DNA of 7,261 bases from Candidatus Parcubacteria bacterium (GCA_023135505.1 JAGLTA010000066.1:1-7261); one strand, 5' to 3'; shown: positions 1 to 5,329, counted from the stretch's first letter. Translations and numbers: made by a program. The notes: generated by a model from the letters alone, not told the origin.

Positions 1-150
1 GGCGAGATAAAAATCAGATTTTTAGTAAATAGCTATAATAATACCAAAATTATCAAAACTTCTTTTTCAATTTCTAACGATTCTTTTCAAGAAATTAAAA
101 AAAAAGTAGAAGCCGTAATCGGCGGCAACAAGATAATCGCTAAAATGTAA
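1..150 (+). CDS. 3' end of an unrecognised gene (partial, runs off the left edge)
   Basis: An open frame enters from the left edge and gives 49 residues before TAA at 148-150. The peptide starts GEIKIRFLVNSYNN and ends VIGGNKIIAKM. It has an alternating beta-like part (residues 1-30) followed by a lysine-rich amphipathic helix (FQEIKKKVEAVIGG). The 3' half uses relatively G+C-rich codons (GCC, GTA, ATC, GGC, GGC, AAC), as the glyQS and pilM genes here do, which supports real coding. I do not recognise the family from this tail. It is convergent with the minus-strand zinc-ribbon gene 71 bp further on. The start codon and most of the protein lie outside the window, and a chance open frame is not excluded. 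Confidence 0.55.
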   Translation, partial: GEIKIRFLVNSYNNTKIIKTSFSISNDSFQEIKKKVEAVIGGNKIIAKM

Positions 151-161
151 ATATTTTTATC

Positions 162-203
162 AAAAAAATGCGCTAACAGATAAAATTATTATCCATTAGC
201 GCA
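162..203 (-). terminator. Rho-independent terminator of the minus-strand zinc-ribbon gene
   Basis: Arms TGCGCTAA (169-176) and TTAGCGCA (196-203) pair perfectly. Inside them GATAA (179-183) and TTATC (189-193) pair again across a symmetric CA/CA internal loop, leaving a 5-nt loop (184-188). The stem therefore has 13 base pairs. Reading the minus strand, the stem is followed at once by seven U (complement of A162-A168), the classic intrinsic terminator layout. The plus strand has no matching T-run after 203, so the element points leftward, ending the gene whose stop is at 221-223. Confidence 0.85.
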
Positions 204-225
204 AATTGTAAATTTACGAATTACG
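202..225. repeat. Short AATT-based degenerate repeat at a gene end
   Basis: The stretch reads AAATTGTA, AATTTAC, GAATTACG: three AATT-cored words at roughly 7-8 nt spacing. It overlaps the terminator arm and the stop codon of the minus-strand gene. It resembles the CAATT/AATTG heptads after pilM at the right end of the window. From memory, such low-complexity heptads are common between genes in Parcubacteria-type genomes; that is a recollection, not a search result. Confidence 0.35.
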
Positions 226-481
226 AGGCAGATTGTGTTATGCGTCCACAACGCCTACATATATTAGTAAGTCCTTTTTGGTAACTGGTTATATCAAAAC
301 TTTCGCATTGGGAGCATTGATATTCAAATGGCCGAAGTTTAATTGAAGATCGAGTTTCTTCTTTCTTGCTCATTTTAGTGTCCGAAAAAACAAGGATACC
401 GTTTGCATATTCCATAGGTCTCCCGTATTTTTTTATCGCTTTTTTCTTTTCCCTCCTTTTTTTTGCTAAATTTACAGACAT
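221..481 (-). CDS. Small lysine-rich zinc-ribbon protein of unknown function
   Basis: An 86-residue protein. Residues 1-21 are very basic (KKRREKKKAIKKYG). The C-terminal half holds two CxxC knuckles, C56-C59 (CSQC) and C75-C78 (CRRC, followed by GR), separated by 15 residues, the spacing of a zinc ribbon. The CRRCGR end recalls the zinc form of ribosomal protein uS14, but the rest does not fit it, so I give no family name. The basic N-terminus plus ribbon suggests binding to RNA or DNA (inference). The ATG at 479-481 is well supported: an AGGAGG Shine-Dalgarno lies 8 nt upstream on the minus strand. It has a promoter at 518-545 and a strong terminator at 162-203, so it is a complete single-gene transcription unit, divergent from glyQS. 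Confidence 0.8.
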   Translation of the reverse strand: MSVNLAKKRREKKKAIKKYGRPMEYANGILVFSDTKMSKKEETRSSIKLRPFEYQCSQCESFDITSYQKGLTNICRRCGRITQSAS

Positions 482-489
482 TTTATTAC

Positions 490-495
490 CCTCCT
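490..495 (-). promoter_or_regulatory. Canonical Shine-Dalgarno of the zinc-ribbon gene
   Basis: CCTCCT on the plus strand reads AGGAGG on the minus strand (AAAGGAGGG in context), 8 nt before the ATG at 481. It fixes the start of the 86-residue protein. It is the only strong Shine-Dalgarno in the window; the plus-strand genes have A/T-rich leaders without one. Confidence 0.85.
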
Positions 496-517
496 TTTGG
501 TTGATATTTTATTTAAA

Positions 518-545
518 ATTTAAGCATATTTTTTAAAAAAGTCAA
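518..545 (-). promoter_or_regulatory. Putative sigma-70-type promoter of the zinc-ribbon gene
   Basis: On the minus strand TTGACT (545-540) is followed after 16 nt by TTAAAT (523-518), itself preceded directly by TGC (an extended -10). An alternative -10, TAAATT, fits with a 17-nt spacer. Transcription would start near 510, leaving a leader of about 30 nt that contains the Shine-Dalgarno. The -35 matches TTGACA at 5 of 6 positions; the -10 is weaker (4 of 6). Confidence 0.6.
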
Positions 546-563
546 TATCAATTTTGAAATTTT

Positions 564-592
564 TTGACTTTAACGGTTTCTGTTGTTATAAT
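564..592 (+). promoter_or_regulatory. Strong sigma-70-type promoter reading towards glyQS
   Basis: TTGACT (564-569), a 17-nt spacer, then a perfect TATAAT (587-592) preceded by TGT (584-586), so it is also an extended -10. This is close to consensus throughout. Transcription would start near 599, giving glyQS a leader of about 240 nt that includes the inverted-repeat element at 639-783. Its -35 mirrors that of the minus-strand promoter: AAGTCAA (539-545) and TTGACTT (564-570) form an inverted repeat. No better promoter is visible directly in front of glyQS. Confidence 0.7.
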
Positions 593-638
593 TTTAATAA
601 AATAACGATTTGTGATAGTTTTTTTATATCAAATATTT

Positions 639-783
639 TGTCATCCTGAACTTGTTTCAGGATCTGTCATTACTTATCACTAAATTATAATCAGATTAGT
701 AAATATTGAATTTATGTTTCGTTAATTTTAATTGTAATGTAGCGAACCACAGGCACAGACCCTGAAATAAATTCAGTGTGACA
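639..783. repeat. MITE-like or REP-like element with 29-bp imperfect inverted repeats
   Basis: The outer ends 639-667 and 755-783 are inverted copies matching at 24 of 29 positions; both begin TGTCA and contain CTGAA...TTTCAGG. The left copy is itself a hairpin, ATCCTGAA (643-650) and TTCAGGAT (656-663) with a 5-nt loop. Just inside, CATTAC (668-673) pairs with GTAATG (734-739). The 'TCATCCTGAAC...GTTTCAGGATC' word is, from memory, a dispersed intergenic repeat in many bacteria. The centre codes for nothing. I see no clear target-site duplication. The whole 356-bp gap 482-837 holds this element, the two divergent promoters, and otherwise featureless A/T-rich DNA. Confidence 0.65.
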
Positions 784-837
784 GTAATAAATTTTATTTA
801 AAAAATTATCACCATTTGTAAATTAAAATAATAAAAT

Positions 838-2223
838 ATGAAAAACAAGAATGAAAATTCAATGGACAAAATCGTTTCTCTTTGCAAGAGAAGAGGATTT
901 ATTTTTCCGTCGTCGGAAATTTATGGCGGGTTTTCCGCTGTTTATGATTATGGTCCTTACGGCGTTGAATTAACGAATAATATAAAAAAGGAATGGTGGA
1001 AAACTATGGTTCAGATGCGGGAAGACATTGTCGGACTGGACTCGGCGATTTTTATGAATCCGAAAATTTGGGAAGCGAGCGGGCATACTTCCGGTTTTTC
1101 AGATCCTTTGATAGAATGCAAAAAATGCCACAGCAGATCAAGGGTTGATCATCTCTTGGAGGATGTAGGGGTTTTTGCCGATGAAAAAATGAGCGAAGAG
1201 GAGATCCAAGAAATTTTTTCAGAAAATAGAGAAAAGATAAAATGCCCGAAATGCGGGCAGAGCGATTTTTCCGAAGCAAGAAAATTCAATCTTTTAGTTC
1301 AAGCGAATCTGGGGAATTTTACCAGCGACTGGACAAAAGACCCAGTCTATCTTCGAGGAGAGACCTGCCAGGGGATTTATGTCAATTATAAAAATATTTT
1401 GGATTCAACTCGCGTTAAAATACCTTTCGGCATCGCGCAGATCGGCAAAGCGTTCAGAAATGAAATAACCGCGCGGCAGTTTGTTTTCAGGACAAGGGAA
1501 TTTGAGCAGATGGAGATGCAATATTTTACCAGTCCTGAAAAAGAGATGGAAGAGTATGAAAAATTGCGAAAAGAGCGATTGAAATATTATTTAGATTTAG
1601 GAATTAAAAAAGAAAATCTAAAATGGCATAAGCATGAAAACTTAGTTTTTTACGCGAAAGAGGCGTATGACATTGAGTATAAATATCCGTTTGGATTTAA
1701 AGAACTGGAAGGAGTTCACGCGCGCGGAGATTATGATTTAAGCCAGCATGGAAAATTTTCAGGAAAGGATTTGTCTTATTTAGATCAGACAACTAAAGAA
1801 AAATATATTCCGCATATTATAGAATCGTCGGTCGGGGTCGGCAGAACAATGCTGGCGGTTTTATGCGATGGTTATACAGAAGAAAAAATAGGCGAAGAGA
1901 GCAGGACTGTTTTAAAAATAAGTAAAAAATTATCGCCGATAAAAATCGCTGTTTTTCCATTGTTGAAAAACAAGGACGAACTTGTCAAGAAGGCAAAAGA
2001 GATTTTTAACAGATTAAAAATTTCATATATATGCGAGTTTGACGCCAGCGGAAATATTGGCAAGCGTTACCGCCGACAAGACGAGATCGGCACACCGCAT
2101 TGCATCACAGTTGATTTTGACAGTTTAGAAAAAAATGATGTTACTGTAAGAGACAGAGACACCATGAAGCAGAAGCGGATAAAAATAGAAGATTTAGAAG
2201 ATTATTTTAAAGATAGTTTTTAA
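838..2223 (+). CDS. glyQS: Glycyl-tRNA synthetase, single-chain alpha2 type
   Basis: Class IIa aminoacyl-tRNA synthetase of the homodimeric type; it charges tRNA-Gly with glycine in the cytoplasm using ATP. Its 461 residues match the compact bacterial/archaeal form. N-terminal catalytic start RRGFIFPSSEIYGG (18-31); DYGPYG (37-42). An inserted zinc knuckle has C94-x2-C97 and C136-x2-C139. Motif 2 is FRNEITARQFVFRTREFEQME (about 206-226), with motif 3 at ESSVGVGRTMLA (329-340). The C-terminal anticodon-binding domain covers about 367-455 (IKIAVFPL, GKRYRRQDEIGTP). The usual glycine-site loop RPETAQG reads RGETCQG (173-179) here. ATG838 has no Shine-Dalgarno; Met9 (862) is a plausible alternative because homology starts there. 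The prephenate dehydratase gene follows after 11 bp, probably in the same transcript. Confidence 0.97.
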   Translation: MKNKNENSMDKIVSLCKRRGFIFPSSEIYGGFSAVYDYGPYGVELTNNIKKEWWKTMVQMREDIVGLDSAIFMNPKIWEASGHTSGFSDPLIECKKCHSRSRVDHLLEDVGVFADEKMSEEEIQEIFSENREKIKCPKCGQSDFSEARKFNLLVQANLGNFTSDWTKDPVYLRGETCQGIYVNYKNILDSTRVKIPFGIAQIGKAFRNEITARQFVFRTREFEQMEMQYFTSPEKEMEEYEKLRKERLKYYLDLGIKKENLKWHKHENLVFYAKEAYDIEYKYPFGFKELEGVHARGDYDLSQHGKFSGKDLSYLDQTTKEKYIPHIIESSVGVGRTMLAVLCDGYTEEKIGEESRTVLKISKKLSPIKIAVFPLLKNKDELVKKAKEIFNRLKISYICEFDASGNIGKRYRRQDEIGTPHCITVDFDSLEKNDVTVRDRDTMKQKRIKIEDLEDYFKDSF

Positions 2224-2234
2224 AAAATAATTTT

Positions 2235-2807
2235 ATGGAAAAAGTAAAAATCGGGGTTTCAGGAAATAGAGGCAGTTTTTCCGAAGAAGCCGCGAACTAT
2301 TATTGCGCGAAAAACGGAATTAAAGATTACAAGCTTGAATATTTAATCAATGTCGCGAGCGTTTTGCGCGCGCTCAATAGCGGCGAAATCGCCAAAGGCG
2401 TTTTTCCGATTGAAAATTCAAACGGCGGAATTGTTTATGAAGCAGTTTACGCAATGAGCGAATATAATTTTAAGATTGAGAATATATTTGAAATAGATAT
2501 TCAGCATTGCTTGCTTGCAAAAAAAGGAATAAAAACAAGCGAAATTAAAAAGATTGTTTCGCACCCGCAGGCGCTTAAGCAATGCCGCATGTATTTAAAG
2601 CGAAAATGGAGCGAAGAAGAATTACAGGAATACAGCGACACGGCAAGCGCGGCAAAAGATATTTCCGCAGGCGTTTTAACAAAAGATTGTGCCGCGATCG
2701 CTCCGAAAATTTGCGCGCAACTATATGGGCTGGATATTTTAGAGCATGGAATTCAAGACCTGAAATTTAATTTCACGACTTTTATAGCTGCTGTTAAACA
2801 AGACTGA
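2235..2807 (+). CDS. pheA: Stand-alone prephenate dehydratase catalytic domain, no ACT domain
   Basis: Prephenate dehydratase converts prephenate to phenylpyruvate, the committed step to phenylalanine. Family signatures in order: GNRGSFSEEAA (10-20, for the usual GPxGTFSxxAA), PIENSNGG (58-65), SHPQALKQC (109-117, the Ser/Gln site), DTASAA (135-140), AAIAPKICA (153-161) and NFTTF (179-183). The last replaces the near-invariant TRF motif: Thr181 is kept, but Arg is Thr182. At 190 residues it stops where the catalytic domain ends, so the phenylalanine-sensing ACT domain of bacterial PheA is absent, as is any chorismate mutase part. Allosteric feedback would therefore be missing or on another chain. 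It starts 11 bp after glyQS with the leader AAATAATTTTATG and no Shine-Dalgarno, and ends in TGA. Family assignment is firm; activity with the altered motif is uncertain. Confidence 0.9.
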   Translation: MEKVKIGVSGNRGSFSEEAANYYCAKNGIKDYKLEYLINVASVLRALNSGEIAKGVFPIENSNGGIVYEAVYAMSEYNFKIENIFEIDIQHCLLAKKGIKTSEIKKIVSHPQALKQCRMYLKRKWSEEELQEYSDTASAAKDISAGVLTKDCAAIAPKICAQLYGLDILEHGIQDLKFNFTTFIAAVKQD

Positions 2808-2830
2808 AATAATAAAAATTGAAAATATAG

Positions 2831-2910
2831 ATTTGTATATTGTCAAAAATTTGATAAAATGACAATATAAATTTGCATATTGTCAAAAATTTGATAAAAT
2901 GACAATATAA
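2831..2910. repeat. Two tandem 40-bp palindromic repeats before fic (probable operator array)
   Basis: Units 2831-2870 and 2871-2910 are identical except for one base (T2836 versus C2876). Each carries the inverted repeat ATATTGTCA...TGACAATAT (arms 2837-2845 and 2860-2868, then 2877-2885 and 2900-2908) around a 14-nt spacer. A fifth, degraded half-site, ATATTGCCA, lies at 2917-2925, six bases before the fic ATG, so half-sites alternate in orientation up to the start codon. Placement over the fic promoter, and the winged helix at the C-terminus of the Fic protein itself, suggest autoregulation (inference). Two copies without unique spacers do not make a CRISPR array. Confidence 0.85.
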
Positions 2911-2911
2911 T
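2880..2911 (+). promoter_or_regulatory. Putative fic promoter inside the palindromic repeats
   Basis: A perfect TATAAT occurs at 2906-2911, created where the second repeat unit joins the sequence after it. TTGTCA (2880-2885) matches the -35 box at 5 of 6 positions, but the 20-nt spacer is long. An alternative pair is TTGCAT (2873-2878) with TAAAAT (2895-2900) at 16 nt. Either way the promoter is embedded in the repeats, so a protein bound there would block it. The leader would be short (about 13-25 nt) and lacks a Shine-Dalgarno. Confidence 0.4.
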
Positions 2912-2930
2912 TATTTATATTGCCAAAATT

Positions 2931-4052
2931 ATGAAAAATTTTAAATCCGGAACATATAAACAACAATTTGATTATAAAAGTTTTACACCGTCTTTAATTA
3001 ATAGAAATTTTAAATGGGAAGACAAAAAAATTGATATTTTATACGGCGAATCCATGCGTTTTTTAGGAGAGTTAAACGCTTATTCAAAACTTGTGCCTGA
3101 TGTTGATTTTTTTATTCAGATGAATGTTGTAAAAGAGGCAACAAAATCAAATATGATAGAAGGAACGCAAACAGGCATCAATGAAGTTGTTTTGCCAAAA
3201 GAAGAAATAAATCCTGAAAAAAGAGATGATTGGAATGAAGTGCGAAATTATATTAAAGCAATAAATTATTCTGTTAATAAATTGCAAGCTATTTCTTTAT
3301 CAATGCGTCTTTTAAAAAAAGCGCATAAAATTTTATTGTCTGGCGTTCGCGGGAAACATAAAACTCCAGGAGAATTGCGCAGAAGCCAAAATTGGATCGG
3401 CGGCTCCTCTCTGTCTGATGCTTTTTTTATCCCGCCTAACAATGAAGAAGTTGCTGGTTTAATAAGCGATTTAGAAAAATTTTGGCACAATAAAAAAATT
3501 GATGTCCCTGTTTTGATTAAAATAGCTATTTCTCATTATCAATTTGAAACAATTCATCCATTTTTAGATGGGAACGGAAGGCTTGGACGATTACTTATTA
3601 CTTTGCAATTGGTGGATTCTAAAATTTTAACAAAACCGACGCTGTATTTGTCCGCGTTTTTTGAAAGAAATAAGGCTTCTTACTATGATTCGCTAACAAT
3701 AGCAAGAAAAACAGATAATTTAGAACAATGGATTAAATTTTTTTTAAACGGAATTATTGCAACTGCGCAAGATAGCGTTAACACTTTCAAGCAAATAGTT
3801 GATTTGCGCCAAAAGTATAATTCTAAAATTATAACCTTGGGCGCGCGCGCTAAAAATGCGCAAGAATTGATTTTATTCATGTTTTCAGAACCGATTATTA
3901 ATATAAAAAATGCTGAAAAAATATTAAATATTAGTTTCAGCAGCGCTAATCGTCTTTTAAAATCTTTGGTTAGACTTGATATTTTAAAAGAGATAACTGG
4001 ATTTTCCCGCAACAGACTATTTGTTTTAGAAAAATATTTAGATTTGTTTTAA
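2931..4052 (+). CDS. fic: Fic-family protein AMP-transferase, class II (self-inhibited), with C-terminal winged helix
   Basis: Fic enzymes usually move AMP from ATP onto a hydroxyl of a target protein. Order of parts in 373 residues: Fic N-terminal domain (about 1-90) carrying the inhibitory helix SNMIEG (73-78), which fits [ST]xxxE[GN] and whose Glu77 would block ATP's gamma-phosphate; Fic core (about 115-275) with the complete motif HPFLDGNGRLGR (209-220, catalytic His209); and a C-terminal winged-helix-like domain (about 305-373; NAEKILNISFSSANRLLKSL would be its helix-turn-helix). Length and layout match Shewanella SoFic-type proteins, in which the N-terminal helix restrains activity. The start is fixed by family similarity from residue 1 (MKNFKSGTYK). 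It is preceded by tandem palindromes and followed 73 bp later by a HEPN-type gene on the same strand. A+T content is higher than in glyQS, which suggests acquisition. The target is unknown. Confidence 0.95.
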   Translation: MKNFKSGTYKQQFDYKSFTPSLINRNFKWEDKKIDILYGESMRFLGELNAYSKLVPDVDFFIQMNVVKEATKSNMIEGTQTGINEVVLPKEEINPEKRDDWNEVRNYIKAINYSVNKLQAISLSMRLLKKAHKILLSGVRGKHKTPGELRRSQNWIGGSSLSDAFFIPPNNEEVAGLISDLEKFWHNKKIDVPVLIKIAISHYQFETIHPFLDGNGRLGRLLITLQLVDSKILTKPTLYLSAFFERNKASYYDSLTIARKTDNLEQWIKFFLNGIIATAQDSVNTFKQIVDLRQKYNSKIITLGARAKNAQELILFMFSEPIINIKNAEKILNISFSSANRLLKSLVRLDILKEITGFSRNRLFVLEKYLDLF

Positions 4053-4062
4053 AAATAATTTT

Positions 4063-4114
4063 ATGAAAAAAGAAAAAAATTAAAGCAAAATTTATGAGTT
4101 TTGAAAAAAATTAA
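4063..4114 (+). repeat. Two imperfect 31-nt repeats, each a 6-codon mini-ORF
   Basis: In the fic-HEPN gap, ATGAAAAAAGAAAAAAATTAA (4063-4083; Met-Lys-Lys-Glu-Lys-Asn) and a second mini-ORF at 4094-4114 (Met-Ser-Phe-Glu-Lys-Asn) start 31 nt apart. They share TTTATG at the front and GAAAAAAATTAA at the end. Both are in the frame of the downstream HEPN ORF minus one or two bases or low-complexity sequence. They may be degenerate duplications of a gene start; there is no evidence they are translated. Confidence 0.4.
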
Positions 4115-4125
4115 AAATTAAATTC

Positions 4126-5154
4126 ATGGAAACTTTTAGTTCTCAATACGAAAATGATTACAAAAATAAAAATTTAGTTGACTGTAAAATACTTTTTTGG
4201 TTTAGGGGTTTTATGAGTTTTCAAAATTTTGAAATCAAAAAAAGTGATTTTAAAATTTTAGTTTTTCGTGAACAAAATGAGATAAGGATTATTATGGATA
4301 GAAAAATTCCAGAGAGTTTAGTGGACGATCTCAAAACTTTAGAAAAATCATCACTAAATTTTTTAAATGGTTATATCAACGACGCAGTGCCATATATCAA
4401 TCAAAAATTAAAAGAAAATAAATATTTAACTATTCAGATTATTAATAGACCAATTTCTATTTTGGATATTCAGGGCTTATCAATTGCTAATCTTAAAAAT
4501 AACGAAAAATTTTGGATACCATGGCCTACGGGTTTTGGCGATTTTCCATTTTTAAATACTAACCCTAAAAAATATGATTTTGTTTATATAAGAGATTTGA
4601 TAGATGCTATGACTTCTTATTTATATCATGATTATGACGAATGTATTAGGAAAATAATAACTTCTTTGGACAACGCTTTAAATTATTATAAGACCAAAGA
4701 AAGAATAATAAAAGAGAAAAAGAAAAAAAATGAAAAACTATATTTCAAAAAAATAATGGACGAAATCGTTAAAAGACCAGAATTAAACTACAATATTAAA
4801 AAAATTTACGATACAAGAAATAAGATTGTTCATGAAAAAATAAGACTTAATCAAAATGATGATATGCTATGTAAAAAGGGAATAGGGACTCTTTTGTATA
4901 TTTACAAGATGTATTTATGTGATTCAGATAAATTGTCAAATTATATTTTTCAAATTGAAATGCAATTTAATTCCGAAATACTGTTTTTAAGAGGAATGAA
5001 AATAGAGCATTTTATACAAGAGGATGATGAAAAAACAGAGATTATTAAAACTCCAGAAGACCTAAATAATTCTATGTTTAATTCAATTAAAATAAAAGAT
5101 AAAGAAATAAGCAGATTGTTTTATGGAAATAAAAACCAAAATACAACAACATAA
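4126..5154 (+). CDS. HEPN-like protein, possible RNase, with an unrecognised N-terminal domain
   Basis: 342 residues. Helical region about 153-265 contains DTRNKIVHEK (229-238), where R231-N-x3-H236 fits the HEPN R-x4-6-H motif. It follows a long helix (about 153-190, FVYIRDLIDAMTSYLYHDY) and a lysine-rich linker (196-208), as in two-motif-helix HEPN folds. In active HEPN proteins the Arg and His cut RNA as a dimer, often as toxins or defence effectors. Residues 1-150 look beta-rich with aromatic patches (FWIPWPTGFGDFPF, 129-142), and I do not recognise them. The tail 296-342 is charged and probably disordered. ATG4126 has no Shine-Dalgarno. The gene is among the most A+T-rich in the window and rich in Lys, Asn and Ile, suggesting transfer. 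It is probably co-transcribed with fic. HEPN assignment rests on one motif and helix pattern, so it is moderate. Confidence 0.55.
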   Translation: METFSSQYENDYKNKNLVDCKILFWFRGFMSFQNFEIKKSDFKILVFREQNEIRIIMDRKIPESLVDDLKTLEKSSLNFLNGYINDAVPYINQKLKENKYLTIQIINRPISILDIQGLSIANLKNNEKFWIPWPTGFGDFPFLNTNPKKYDFVYIRDLIDAMTSYLYHDYDECIRKIITSLDNALNYYKTKERIIKEKKKKNEKLYFKKIMDEIVKRPELNYNIKKIYDTRNKIVHEKIRLNQNDDMLCKKGIGTLLYIYKMYLCDSDKLSNYIFQIEMQFNSEILFLRGMKIEHFIQEDDEKTEIIKTPEDLNNSMFNSIKIKDKEISRLFYGNKNQNTTT

Positions 5155-5302
5155 ACCAGAAATATTTACTGTTTTTAATAATGAAATTCAAGGACGGCTT
5201 GACCCTTATTTTTATCGTGTTGAATTTAGAGAGTTATAAGAAAAATTAAAAAGCAGATTGGAAAAAGCGAAAGAGGAAGTTGAAAAAATTTTATTAGATT
5301 AA
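5123..5302 (+). pseudogene. Broken small ORF resembling a type I restriction specificity-subunit fragment
   Basis: A frame opening at ATG5123 overlaps the last 32 bp of the HEPN gene in another frame and gives 38 residues, including EIQGRLDPYFYRVEFREL, before TAA at 5237-5239. The same frame continues with EKLKSRLEKAKEEVEKILLD to TAA at 5300-5302. Changing only TAA to GAA would restore RELEEKLKSRLEKAKEE, a continuous helical sequence, so a single G-to-T nonsense change is the simplest reading. 'RLDPYFYRxEFxEL' resembles the segment that opens a target-recognition half in HsdS subunits (memory, no search). Alternatives: a genuine 38-residue peptide, or chance. The remainder of any hsdS is absent. 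Confidence 0.4.
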
Positions 5303-5329
5303 ATAAAATCGCAATTTAACTAAAAATTA

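Noticed and set aside
599..837. T-box riboswitch in the glyQS leader
   Set aside because: The leader is long and precedes a tRNA synthetase gene, but I see no T-box core sequence and no terminator hairpin with a T-run before glyQS; its structure is explained by the inverted-repeat element.
2582..2770. Alternative-frame 62-codon ORF inside the prephenate dehydratase gene
   Set aside because: It overlaps the conserved dehydratase motifs in another frame and shows no recognisable domain or ribosome-binding signal.
2831..2910. CRISPR array
   Set aside because: Only two units with no unique spacer between them, and each unit is an A/T-rich palindrome over a promoter; it reads as an operator array.
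5237..5239. TAA read through as a sense codon (recoding)
   Set aside because: Known CPR recoding concerns TGA, and TAA ends glyQS, fic, pilM and other genes here; a nonsense mutation is simpler.
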